Shown in pieces: positions 1-9,659 of a stretch of DNA of 20,190 nucleotides. Source of the DNA: Chara braunii (taxonomy: Eukaryota; Streptophyta; Charophyceae; Charales; Characeae). Both the position numbers and the translations under genes were made by a program. Where the stretch lies: NCBI GenBank assembly GCA_003427395.1, contig BFEA01000897.1, positions 372,114 to 392,303 on the forward strand, given 5' to 3'. Position 1 is the stretch's first letter; the number at the start of each line of letters is the position of its first letter. The notes under the pieces are model-generated. The model saw only the letters and a program-made list of their open reading frames with translations. It did not search any database and had not been told where the DNA came from.

Positions 1-11
1 GCTTGTACCGT

Positions 12-296
12 CATCATCGATAGGGCGTGGTTCGGCAGCATCATCACGGTAATGGTTCGTCGTTAGCATCAGGCGTCATCACCATCATCAGGCGTTATCA
101 CCATCATCATCATCAGGGTGCCGTCATCATCATCATCAGCAGCAGCAGCAGCAGCATCAGCATCAGCATCAGCATCAGCATCAGAATCAGCATCATCATC
201 AACATCAACATCATCATTACTATCATCATTACTATCATCATTACCATCATCATTGACATCATCATCATCATCATCACATCATCATCATCATCATCA

Positions 297-328
<32 letters not shown>

Positions 329-430
329 ATCTGCAATTATAGGGTGTTGTTGGTACTATTCTTCAATATGATCAGCATCATCATTCTGATATTACTATCA
401 TCATCATCATTTCGTCATCATTACGCCTTG
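12..430. repeat. Long interrupted (CAT)n/(ATC)n microsatellite
   Basis: Nearly continuous CAT/ATC trinucleotides, broken by CAG (about 136-180), CAACAT and TTACTATCAT variants. A further short patch lies at 480-495. The long open frames here (poly-Ser, poly-His, poly-Ile) come only from the repeat and are not genes. Several sub-patterns follow one another (CAT, CAG, CAGCAT, ATTACTATCATC), which suggests successive slippage events. Confidence 0.95.
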
Positions 431-599
431 CGGTTCAAGGCCTTCTTTGTCTCTCACATCAGTAGGTGAGTTTGGTCGTTATCATCATCATCCTCAGGAT
501 GCGGTTTACTGCCATCTGCAAATCCAAAAAAAAAAAAAACTCTCATCTACTTTTCTCTCCATCATAATTTTTAGAAATTTCCAGTTCTACCACATATTT

Positions 600-1490
600 A
601 GGGATTCGATCTGATGGATGTGCTTCAGTCGAGATAGGGCTTCTGTGGTCACGGTTGGGACTCTTGGGGGAAGGGTGGGGGTGGTATTGGGGAGCCTTAC
701 TCTACAGGGGCGCTGCAAGGTGGGAGGTGGCTGCCCTGTCGGGGGTGCGGCAGATTTGTGGTTTGTCCTTGTCTGGGGCCGGGGTAGGAGAGTTGGTCGC
801 CTTCAACCCCGGCGGGGGCAGATAGGGACAAGGGGAGGGCGAAGGTATCCTCTAGGAGGGAATTGGCTGCCTTCGCGGAAGGAGGGGAGGAGGGGGTCTG
901 TTCCAAGTTGGGGCCGAGGAGGTTTCCTCGGCGGTGGCAGCATGGGACAGGGGGCAGGGGGAAAGTTCTCTGTGCGGTGACTTTTGGAAGCTTCATGGAT
1001 CGGATTTCTTTTGTTATGCCTGGTCGTTTGAAGAATGTCTCAGGTCTCTGAGGGCCTGCCGGTGGGCTATACGAAGCTGCATTGGATTTAGACTATTATA
1101 TTCAGGATCCATGGTTGTCCAATGCCAGAACGACGCTGGCCGGAGCCAGGGTGATGCCCTGTAACTTACCGAAGGTGAGGGCATGAGGCCTTGTAGAGAG
1201 ATCTGGGGATGCTATGCGGGGGGCATCCTAAAGGACAGCTAGGGGTTACTGACACAGGACGACACTGGCCGGAGCTGGAGCGAGTCGCACTGCTTTGTAA
1301 CCTAGCAGTTAGGGGGCGTGAGGCTTGGTTGAGTTTGTCACAGAATGAGTCAGTTTCGGTAAGCTTTGTTAGGGCTGTTGGAAATCCTTTAGATACTTGA
1401 GTTTTTTGGAAAACTGCTGAGGATTTCAGGAGGTGTTTAGCGATGGTAGTTTTAGGCTAGAATCGTTGATTTAGCATAGTCGTTTTTACA
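600..1490. other. Unassigned G-rich plus-strand stretch with an imperfect duplication
   Basis: No recognisable gene. The plus strand is G-rich from about 640 to 970. On the minus strand a frame at 697-996 carries a short PGPRQ string that is also seen in the ORF1-like part of the LINE further along. Five residues are too few to call homology. An imperfect repeat is visible: a stretch starting at 1131 (cgacgctggccggagcc) resembles one starting at 1260 (cgacactggccggagct), and both continue through ctgtaac/ttgtaac and gtgaggc/atgaggc over about 70 nt. The offset is 129 nt. Probably old repeat-derived DNA. Confidence 0.4.
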
Positions 1491-1493
1491 AAA

Positions 1494-1494
1494 T

Positions 1495-1525
<31 letters not shown>

Positions 1526-1600
1526 GGAATTACCATCTTACACTTTTTCATAGAATCACCAGAAATCCATCATCATTAGCATCACCATCATCATCATATG
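1494..1600. repeat. Short (ATC)n microsatellites
   Basis: An uninterrupted ATC run lies at about 1494-1525 and a second, less pure patch at about 1567-1598. They are of the same repeat type as the array at the window start, with about 1 kb of non-repetitive sequence between them. Confidence 0.9.
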
Positions 1601-1684
1601 AGGGACGCTGAGCCCGGTTCTCAACATGTTCGGTTCGGTTACTCCGGGTAGACTGTGAGGACCCCGGCGTCAATCTTCATTTCG

Positions 1685-1729
<45 letters not shown>

Positions 1730-1755
1730 AAAAAAAAAAAAAAAAAAAAAAAAAA
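1685..1755 (+). repeat. Poly(A) tract, A43-TG-A26
   Basis: A run of 43 A (1685-1727), then TG, then 26 A (1730-1755). Just upstream, about 1646-1667, the stretch ccgggt...accccgg can pair as a small stem. A stem followed by a long A tail is what the 3' end of a plus-strand retroposon would look like, but no coding sequence for such an element is recognisable upstream. It may equally be a simple repeat. Confidence 0.85.
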
Positions 1756-2333
1756 GGCCCACTGGATATAACATTTTCAGTTAAAAAACAAAAAAAGGAA
1801 CATTTTGACATTCATAGCCACTTATTGGGGTAAATTCCAAATTATCCCCAAAAAAAAAAATGAAAGTGGAAAGCCAAAACAAAAACAAAAACAAGACAAA
1901 AGCAAGAGAAACAGAGAAATGAAATGCCGCTCTCCACTAGATAACTTTCTTAATGTATCTGAATCTCGTGGTGGTCTCAATACATTCAAGACTTGATACA
2001 TCCCGATATATCTGGTCCCCCTTCGATCCATATACATGTAGAATGATGAGTAGCGGAGAGAGGGCCCAAGTGATTCTTGGTTACTCCTTTTTGTAAGGGA
2101 AATTTTGTTTCTTTCTCAAAGTCTCTCCTAAAAAATGAGGTGCTTACAAAATTGCCCCTGAATTAGGTCAAATTTCTCGGATGGCTCAAGATTGACGCAG
2201 CCCGCAAAACCGACCCAACATGATGACGAACCCACTGTCGACCCCAGGACTCACCCGACCCGAACCGAACCAACCCGATCCGACCAGGATGAGCATGGCC
2301 CGAAGACGAACTCGAAACGAACATGTGGGCCTC
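1756..2333. other. AT-rich, then CCGAC/CCGAA-rich non-coding stretch
   Basis: No gene seen. 1756-2180 is A-rich and holds short AAAAAC-type runs (about 1876-1897). From about 2195 to 2290 the plus strand contains many loosely repeated CCCGACC, CCGAACC and CCAACCC words, as in a degenerate short-motif repeat. Open frames here are short and lack recognisable domains. Confidence 0.4.
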
Positions 2334-2440
2334 GCTCCACTACTCTCCAAATGTGCAAAATGAGATTGAATCCTCTGCCGAAACATGGATATATACATGG
2401 CTATTTTTTTGTCCTTTGTGCATTTGGAAAGTAATGGAGC
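2334..2440. repeat. Imperfect foldback (inverted repeat, 26-nt arms)
   Basis: The left arm 2334-2359 and the right arm 2415-2440 are inverted copies matching at 22 of 26 positions. All four differences are transitions. The spacer is 55 nt. Weaker complementarity continues outward (gtgggcctc against the complement of cagggacccat), so the arms may reach about 35-40 nt. The size fits a small MITE or a miRNA-precursor-like hairpin. Nothing shows that it is transcribed. Confidence 0.7.
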
Positions 2441-2539
2441 CAGGGACCCATATCCACCAGGCTCCAGCATATATCCCCATGACGACAGACTGAAATAGAA
2501 GACCTACACAAAATGGAGAACAATCCGAGAGTGAAGTTG

Positions 2540-4136
2540 TTTTTTTTTTTTCGGAAAACAGTCTCCATATTATATTGCAAACAAGCACAGGGGCCTAGGA
2601 ATTACCCCACAAAGCAACCCGGATACAACAAGAACATGCTCGGGCCCTTACCCAGCTGTAGGCCTGAAAAAAGTGGCTCTCCCAAAATGAAAAAAAGAGG
2701 AATAACGGATGGGACCAACATCCCAACCAAAACCTTGCCTCCTAGAGTGATTTTGGATCTTAACGTACTAAGACTGGATTCCTGCCCATTCATGGTGGGG
2801 AGCTAAAGCGCTCCCCGTGGCCCGTGGGGGAGAGCAGCCAGGGTGCTATACTGACCCTACCTAACGGGTTCAGTTTGGCTAATCTGGACTCTCTCCCCCA
2901 CGTGTCGCTGAACCACTTCCTGCAGTTTTCCTTCCTACCGTTCAATGTTTTACGGCACCAGTCACTCTGAATTGTCGTTCTGATATCTAAAGCTATCCTG
3001 GTTTTAATAGCCAAATCTGACGTAAACAGCATTTTAAACAACTGATTATTCCTGTCATCCCTGATCCCTTTCATAATAATCGCTCTAACTGACTGGGCAA
3101 CATATAGCCAGTTGCTTTCCTGCTCATCTGACGCCTTATGAATACCAGACACAATCCAATCATCCGACCACTCAAATTCCCCCTTTGTAATACGGTTCTA
3201 ATGGTAAATCCACCAGTCCCATATCCGTCTAGATGCCGGACACGTCAACCATAAATGTCTATTTGTTTCCCAAAACCACCCACATCGTGTACAACTGCCC
3301 GGGATGTCCATCCCTTTGTTAACCAAGTTAATTGCTGTTGCTGTTGCCAAAAATAGTTGAAGCCACAGCATGCTAGCCAATCGCTGAGATGGCAAGGTTT
3401 TACATTGTCTGAACATTGAATGCAGTTCTTCTTTTGAGACGCTCAGCATGTCTTGGCTTTTTCTACGACTTTCAATTACTGTGGCAGGTCTTTTCTTCCC
3501 TTTCGCTCTCTGCATTTCTGTTCCCTTTTTCGGAGTATACAGGTCCAGAGGTATCATTTTTGCCTCTTTCTCATTCCACCAACCAATTCCCCTTACATCC
3601 ACTGACGCCGCATGAAGGGGGGTTAACCCTGTAGGAAGGTTTACCTTGTGCACCAGTGTACCATCGACCGACGCCTTTTGTACCTTCACCCTCGTCACTA
3701 TCTCTTCTACATCCTTCGACAGAAAAACTCTCATTGTTCCCCCTCTTTCCAGTTCCTTACTAAACCCAAAATCTGGTGGCTTATTCCATTCTGTCGCCAA
3801 AAACCCCTCTTCCCCAAAATCGTGCGTGATCTGGAGGATTCCATCAGCAGCCCCCTTGCTGCTGCACCAAAGCCCTGAACTTGAGATCTCCATACCCTTC
3901 CGTAGCAATTGGAGCCAAGAGTGAGGTATCGCCTGGTGTATATCTGTAAGTCTTTCTGGGATTTTTCTAAGTTTTCCCAGTTTTTCCATTACCTCTTCCA
4001 CAGATTTCCACCTCCGATTCTCTCTGTCTCATATATCTTTAATGCGTACTATTCCTTTTTCTATCCATGCCTTACCAAACTTGCCTGTACTATCATGCGC
4101 AGAAAAAGTTTGTCCCAGTCTATCTCTTATCAGCGG
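2540..4136 (-). mobile_element. 3' part of the interrupted LINE, with 3' UTR and poly(A) tail
   Basis: Minus-strand non-LTR retrotransposon segment. The tail is the T12 run at 2540-2551, which reads as poly(A) on the minus strand. The 3' UTR covers about 2552-2789. The end of ORF2 covers 2790-4136. The edge at 4136/4137 is not a 5' truncation: the reading frame continues at 12108 across the inserted 8 kb. A poly(A) end without LTRs, together with a RT upstream in the same frame, places it with LINEs. Confidence 0.85.
2790..4136 (-). pseudogene. LINE ORF2, C-terminal part with CCHC-like zinc-binding domain
   Basis: This is the distal part of the LINE ORF2 protein, downstream of the reverse transcriptase. 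One frame is open from 4136 to 2790 except for two stops: TGA at 4029-4031 and TAG at 3198-3200. The TGA lies where the second LINE in this window has Trp (RIKDI-stop-DR here, RVKQLWDE there), so it is very probably TGG changed to TGA. Near 3250-3330 is a zf-RVT-like cluster, SCTRCGWFWETN then HLWLTC, followed by IWDWW. Similar Cys/His modules close ORF2 in many plant LINEs and are thought to aid RNA or DNA binding. The product ends at the TGA at 2790-2792. Because of the stops no full protein could be made. Confidence 0.85.
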
Positions 4137-4199
4137 TGTCGAGCGCATCGGTCCGGCACCGCACGAGGCAGCGCGGGACCCTCCCGGCCGCGTCACGCA

Positions 4200-5160
4200 A
4201 GAGTTGGATTTTAAATCCTTCGTTGCGAATATACATGTGGAGCTTCCGCAAGCCGCTCCGGCCGAGTGCGCCAGCCATACCTCTCGCGAGCCCCTACGAC
4301 AGGATAGGGCCTACGCGAGGCACGACTTACCTACACCTTACGGGAGCTATCACCTCCCTTCAGTGGGTGTATCCCCGCCGAGCTACCAGTCCACAGTACG
4401 AAAGTTAATCAGTTGCAATCGCAGAGGTGGACTAGCCGAGGGCGTTTCTCGTTCGCTGTAGCATAGGGGGTATGCGCGGTAATACGCCTATCGGGCCCGC
4501 ACGCAAACCGACATCTTGGGGGGCTGAAGTCCCAAGCGCGGCTCGTCGTCGGTCGACTAGGACGCATCCCACACACCACGCGCACACCATTCTACGAACA
4601 CAAAAATAAAACACACACACACACACACCCATACAACACGGCACAACACAAACATCGCGACAACGCTCCTAGCCCCTCGGTAGCCATCCCATAACTTTCC
4701 GATACGAAAATCGGATAGGCGTCGCGCGCGAGACTTAGTATAAACCGCGCGGACGCAGGGCTAACTCATATCGACTCGCAATGCAAGCGTACGCAAGCGG
4801 TCGCAATGATGGCGTACTATGTAGTACCCATACTCGTGCAGTCCTCGCTAATCTCGAGGGCCGCGTTCGACACTCAAGTGTCGGTTGACACGCGCCTTGA
4901 GGGTTAATCTCTCGACGCTGGACAAGCGCCATGCGTGGTTGAAGATCACACACCCTCTTCTGCGCTCTGTGCAGAGCGGGTGGTACGCAGGTCCATACCT
5001 ATGGTGGCAGTCGTCTCTTGCGGTACTGGAGATGAGTCTTACTCCAGGCCTGGGTAAAAGTCAAGGGGTTCGACTTTGACGGCTGCCACGGACTACAACG
5101 TCCAACCATAAAAATCTCTAAAAAGCAAAGGATAAAAGGGGATCCCCCTTTTTTCTCAAG
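4200..5160. repeat. CpG-rich block dense in short-loop palindromes
   Basis: No gene. The block is rich in CG dinucleotides, unlike its AT-rich neighbours. It contains many perfect hairpins: GGATTT-T-AAATCC 4206-4218, CTTGGG/CCCAAG 4515-4536, GTACTA-TG-TAGTAC 4814-4827, CGACACT-CA-AGTGTCG 4868-4883, CGCTCTG-TG-CAGAGCG 4963-4978, CCATA-CC-TATGG 4993-5004, CCAGGCCTGG 5044-5053, AAAGTC/GACTTT 5057-5077, and AAAAGGGG-AT-CCCCCTTTT 5134-5152. A (CA)10 tract lies at 4610-4629. Confidence 0.75.
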
Positions 5161-5221
5161 ACATAACCTGGTTAACCCTTATGCACAATTACAGTTGGCC
5201 TCTCAAAATACTCAGGGCACT

Positions 5222-5229
5222 TATAAATA
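5222..5229 (+). promoter_or_regulatory. TATA-box-like motif
   Basis: TATAAATA inside the insert. If the insert is an LTR element read on the plus strand, this would be a plausible U3 promoter, followed by polyadenylation-type motifs about 240-280 nt downstream. This is a motif match only, in an AT-rich stretch, so it carries little weight alone. Confidence 0.3.
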
Positions 5230-5462
5230 TATGAGGGTTGATTATATAGGACGATCACTTCTCACAGTCACAGTGAGGCTCCTCTCAGTCATATATGTAT
5301 GAAATCGCAGGCAGTCACATCCAGAGTCCGAACCACAACCATACCTGCAATCACATCAACGATTCAACCGGAATTTCATGCACTACACGGGGTCAACTTC
5401 AACCATTCCTTGCACTCACACCCCTTGCCTTAGCCATACAAGCCTCACTCGTGCAACTCTCA

Positions 5463-5503
5463 AATAAATACTCAGTACTTTTGTTGGATGACCATTCAAT
5501 AAA
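5463..5503 (+). promoter_or_regulatory. Two AATAAA polyadenylation-type hexamers
   Basis: AATAAA occurs at 5463-5468 and 5498-5503. Together with the TATA motif at 5222 and a CGACA at 5610-5614 (the same five bases as the right end of the insert), they could mark the R/U5 part of a 5' LTR spanning 4137-5614. No matching copy was found at the right end of the insert, so this reading is tentative. Confidence 0.25.
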
Positions 5504-5609
5504 GTCCGGGTGAAAACACAACAAAACAGTTCAAATCACAAGGCTAAAGCCCTTAGGTTGAGTGGCAGGGGTGAATTGGAGTTGAGTCGTAAATCGAAGA
5601 ATCGGCAAC

Positions 5610-5715
5610 CGACATGTTATCAGTGATAACAGAAGATGATCCTCAAGGGATCAAGCTGAAACTAGTCCATAACTTGAATCAAACGATCAAGAGGACCTGC
5701 AACACATGACAGGTC
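5610..5715. repeat. Cluster of perfect palindromes after a CGACA motif
   Basis: TGTTATCA-G-TGATAACA (5615-5631) is a perfect 8-bp inverted repeat with a one-base centre. GATCC/GGATC follows at 5638-5652 and GACCTG/CAGGTC at 5694-5715. TGTTATCAGTG also matches 9 of 11 positions of the primer-binding site that plant LTR elements use for initiator-Met tRNA (TGGTATCAGAG). The palindrome is the more direct reading. Confidence 0.5.
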
Positions 5716-5896
5716 AATGCCCCTGGCTAAACCTATAAGTCGATGGGGAGCAATCTCCATATCATGATCTTATCCAAACCATCCTAGTTAACTATATCTA
5801 AGCTTATCTCTAAGCAACATGGCCAAATCTCCCTCACTCAGAGTGGACCATCATAATCGTCATCTGTCAAAATACAATTTAACTCCTCTAATGAAG
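5716..5896. other. Non-coding AT-rich stretch
   Basis: No open frame of interest and no recognised motif. It separates the palindrome cluster from the tandem units that begin at 5897. Confidence 0.4.
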
Positions 5897-6450
5897 GAAA
5901 TTTCGGCAGCGCTTCCCGTAGGAAAAATACCTTTCCAGAATTTATATAAGTCCAGATATGAAAGCAGAAAAAGTCTCTAACTCTGGAAAGTCAAATTCTC
6001 TCTAACTCCCTGAATTAGTAGAAATTTGGGAGACTTCCCAGATTTATGCTAAGTCAGATTTGAAGTCAAAAGACAACATGAGTTCGACTTAGACAAGATT
6101 TAACTAACTCCTTAGCCCTGCAGAAATTTCGGCAACACTCCCTTTAGAAAAGTATTTTCCCAAAAATTATACAAAGCTAAGTCTAGAATTTGAGAATCAC
6201 TTTGACTTCTCAAAGTCCAATTTTGTCTAACTCCCTGAATTAGCAAAAATTTGGGCAGCACTCCCTTTAGCAAAGGAGAATTTCCAGATTTTTACAAAGT
6301 CAGATATAAAGAAAAGACAAGTTGAACTTTGACAAGTCAATAATCGACTAACTCCTTGGATTTGTAGAAATTTCGGCAGCGCTTCCCGTAGAGAAAGTAG
6401 CTTGCCAAAATTTATACAAAGTCAAGTATAAAACAATGATCCCAGAAAAT
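5897..6450. repeat. Five diverged tandem units of about 100-125 bp
   Basis: Units start at about 5897, 6021, 6123, 6246 and 6367, so the spacings are 124, 102, 123 and 121 nt. Each opens with a gaaatttcggcagc-like core, continues through tttccagaatttata and aagtcagat-like segments, and ends with ctaactccctgaattagta-like sequence. The cores of the first and last units (5897-5920 and 6367-6390) are identical over 24 nt, although the middle units have diverged. From memory, similar ttcggcag subrepeats occur in untranslated parts of some plant LTR elements. I could not check that. Confidence 0.85.
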
Positions 6451-6988
6451 GCGAGGATTGATCTCAGTAAGTAAAAAAAACTTTGCTCAGAAAATGCAGG
6501 AATTGAAACTAACTCCTATAGCTCTAGCACGTGGCGAGCGACTAAAGCAACTACCTATCAAACTGAAACTCAGACTAAGTAGTAGCCTCACTCAGTCGCA
6601 TGCAGGCCAAACCACAAAGGTAAGTACTCTCGCCATCCCAAGGTATACCTGAAATAACAATAGTTCATGATCTTTCAATGCTTTAATCCCTTTATACCCA
6701 GCATACACAAAGACATAACGTCAGACCACCCAAACTTATGGAATGCGCCTAACTTAACCAAAGAGTATACACAAAATAGAGGACACAACTACTTCTCTCT
6801 TCTTTGGGCATATGACCAGACCATTCTAGTCGCCCTGAACTGTTGAACATATCCAAGTTATATATACATGTCTTCACCTTTGTCTTCTAAGGCTGCATAG
6901 GACTGAACTAACTTGAGCTCAGTCTGCCCCAGCTTACCATCAATTTTATTCTCAGTTATACTCTCTTCAAGTTGTGATACGACTATAG
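6451..6988. other. Non-coding link between two repeat arrays
   Basis: No gene. One isolated copy of the loop motif of the downstream hairpin array (ccaaacttatgga) is present at about 6730-6742. The rest is AT-rich and unremarkable. Confidence 0.4.
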
Positions 6989-7609
6989 TCAGAGCACCTG
7001 AACTTATAGAACAATCTGATTAGCTCGTTTTTAAATAAAATAGTAGTAAGGTATAGCCAAGTTATAACCATTGGGTTCCAGCATGTGCGAGGCTTTGAGC
7101 CAGACCCCCTGAACTTACAGAAGGATCTAACTCTCTGCCAGATTCGTTTATATCTGAGCCATCATGTGTGTGGCATCGAGTCAGATCCCCTGAACTTACA
7201 GAAGGATCTGCTCCTTTGCCAAGGTTATTTCTTCAGAATAAAGACCAGGAAGAGACTGCGCTACCCGAACTTACAGAACAGCTCGGTCCCCTCGTTCAGA
7301 AACCAAAGAAATGGAGAAAACCTCAATGAAAACGAGGCAATCCAAGGCACCAAACTTATTGAGCGCCTTGAGTCCCTGAAAATCAAGCACAACCAAACTC
7401 CTCACAGGTCAGAGCAGTCAGGCCACCTGAACTTACAGAACAGCCTGACCCTCAATGCAAACCATATCACTTGGTCTCCCCAAACTTATGGGGACATCCC
7501 AGCCTTCAGAGTAATCAGACCCCCTAAACTTATAGAAGGGTTTGACTTCTCCATGCAAAACCAAAATAAAACAAAGCGTCGGGGTTCCCCAAACTTATGG
7601 GGACTCCCC
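6989..7609. repeat. Array of about nine hairpins with a conserved loop and changing stems
   Basis: A core CC(T)(G/A)AACTTA(C/T)(A/G)GA recurs at about 7000, 7111, 7192, 7267, 7352, 7429, 7482, 7526 and 7591. Most copies are enclosed by a different, complementary stem. Clear ones are TCAGA/TCTGA (6989-7019), CAGATCC/GGATCTG (7182-7210), CAAGGC/GCCTTG (7343-7370), GTCAGGC/GCCTGAC (7417-7449), TCCCC/GGGGA (7477-7494), TCAGACCC/GGGTTTGA (7515-7545) and GGGG-TCCCC/GGGGA-CCCC (7581-7609). The copies at 7111 and 7267 pair less well. The 209-codon open frame across 7085-7714 contains DPLNLQKDL-like repeats because of this array and is not convincing as a gene. Confidence 0.8.
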
Positions 7610-7714
7610 AGCCTTAATGACCCGATCAATGATCATACAAATCCTCCCATCATCCTGCCCTTCCCTGATGCAGTTCCTTTCAATAATCTGACTTCATACA
7701 GTCAACAAAGTTGA

Positions 7715-8880
7715 AACTGAACTTGAACCGGCATTGCTTTACTTAGTCTGGCTTAATGTCCTGAAAGTCAAACCAGAAATAGAGTAGGGCTGCACTTCAT
7801 ATATCCAGTCAGCGATGCAATAGGAGATACAGATAGGGGATATAACTGGGTTTACAGAAGAAAGGTGATTACCGTACAATTCCCTGCCTCCAGGACTCCT
7901 CCTGAGTCCCGGCAGAGCTCCTGCAATCGGTGGGGCAAACCTCCCACAGAGGCCTTGGCGCGGACTACGGGTTGCAATCCCGCTTGCCGCCTTCCTCTCA
8001 GAACCAACGGACTAGACTTAGAGTGAGGGGGGCAGAGGAAGAATCATTCAGTCGCTCAGATACAAGAGGGGTGCTCTCAGACTCGCGGGAGAGGGCCTTG
8101 GTACCTTCAGCGCCTGAGGGCCCCGCAATGATGGCCAAAATATTACAGCTTGGTCAAAACTGACGCCAAGCTGTCGAACCCGACTCTCCGGACGAACCCC
8201 CAACCCGCAGCAACAACCCCCTTCTCGTCCAGCCTGATTACCTCCCCAATGCTCAACTCCTCCCCTCAGCCCAACGGCTGCTACCCAGCGGCCTGAAGCA
8301 ATCTGTAGCTGCCATCAGCCCCCAACAGCAGCTGGCAACACCTCTACATAGGCCAATACAACAGACTCACAGATCAAACCGCCACCACGCCAAATAGCTG
8401 CAGTCCCTTTCCTCGGAATCCAACTGCTGTCGTGCACCCCGACGAGGCGGCGCTCACGAACTTCTCGCTCCTCCGTCAACAATAGCCGCCACCTATAGCT
8501 GCCGCGACAAACCCAGTAATGAGCAGCAGGTGCAGCAAGCCAGCCAACAGGTAAAACAGTATCCCATGGTTGACTTCCGGCTATGCCGGCCAAAGAAATG
8601 GGTGGCCCGCACGCCAGCAGATAGGATCCGCAGCCTCCTCAATCGCTCCTCATTCCCCCTTCCTGCTGGCGAGCAGCATACCAGCCCTGGGCAATACCCC
8701 GATCTGCAAACACTTGCTGGACTCGGGCTGGTTTACACGGCGGGATGGGCTGCTTACTGGCTATAGGAGCAGTTCGTAGCCAAGCTTCATCCTCACCGCT
8801 CGCCCCCGGCTTGTGCTTGATCTCTCACCCTTCTAGTTCGACTGATTACGTGACATAGCGGTCAGTCAACGAGTATACGG
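7715..8880. other. Unassigned GC-rich stretch within the insert
   Basis: About 1.2 kb with no recognisable coding domain. Open frames on both strands are under 95 codons, overlap one another and show no known motif. Composition shifts from AT-rich (before 7850) to GC-rich (after 7900), which may mark an internal element boundary. Confidence 0.4.
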
Positions 8881-9655
8881 CCCCAGCGGTCCTCTTTCCC
8901 CATTACTCCGCTTGATGGGAAGGGCACTGCTCCAGCTCACCGGTAAGTACCCCGTCCCAGCTTCCCCCCCACTCTCTCTCTCCGGCACCCCACTGTCACA
9001 GGCATTCACCCCTCCTAGAACGAACATGAACCTCCTACTATAGCCGGACTAGGTACGCCGTACTTCTCCCAGCAACACCTGCAGCGCGGCCAGTCGGACC
9101 CCATTTCTTCCTCTACTCAGGTACGTAACCTCTCTCCTTCTCTCCCTCCATTCGCATGTTGCTTGCCTCAATCGAGTCCTGAGCATAGCTCCCCACCACT
9201 ATGCCGGCGAGAATAATGATGGATCTTCCCCTTAAACGCGGGGACATTCATGATACTCTTATGTAGGCGCAGCCCCCCTATTCCTCTCTACTCTCTGACT
9301 CCCTCGCTCTCTCCTTCTCACCAATTTCCCCTTCGCGCGGCTCTCCCCACTGTGCTCACATCATATACAAAATAAAAATTAAAAGTAAAAATATTAAAAG
9401 TAAAAACAAAAGACGGAAATGCATAAGGAGAAAGCGAGTGGATTCTTCACCGGAACCCCGATAGGTTCACCCACAACCCATACTATTCACGCCGGCCAGG
9501 CTACTACCCCAATCGGGAATCCGATACGGCCATTCAACTCGGAATGGCCCAAAACCCCTGCCTAGAGCCCTGGTTTGAAAAGATCGGCCATCTGACGGAC
9601 GAAAAGGTGCCGCCTCCGTCCCCCTGCCGTATTCGAATCCGTCGTCCCTCCTCGC
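8881..9655. other. C/T-rich stretch with an A-rich island at about 9362-9412
   Basis: The plus strand is dominated by C and T, with many ctctctcc and ccttctc words. One A-rich island (about 9362-9412, built from AAAATTAAAAGTAAAAA-like words) interrupts it. A similar island lies at about 11845-11880. No gene seen. Confidence 0.45.
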
Positions 9656-9659
9656 AGCC

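Noticed and set aside
27-371. Long open frames in the CAT repeat.
   Set aside because: Poly-Ser, poly-His and poly-Ile translations of a microsatellite.
697-996. Minus-strand open frame as an ORF1 relative (shared PGPRQ).
   Set aside because: Only five residues are shared, in Pro-rich low-complexity sequence.
5897-7609. CRISPR array.
   Set aside because: Units and spacers are irregular, repeats are diverged, and the setting is a eukaryotic retroelement region.
7085-7714. A 209-codon plus-strand open frame with DPLNLQKDL-like repeats.
   Set aside because: The repeats follow DNA hairpin units whose spacing is not consistently a multiple of three, several units are read in other frames, and no domain is recognisable.
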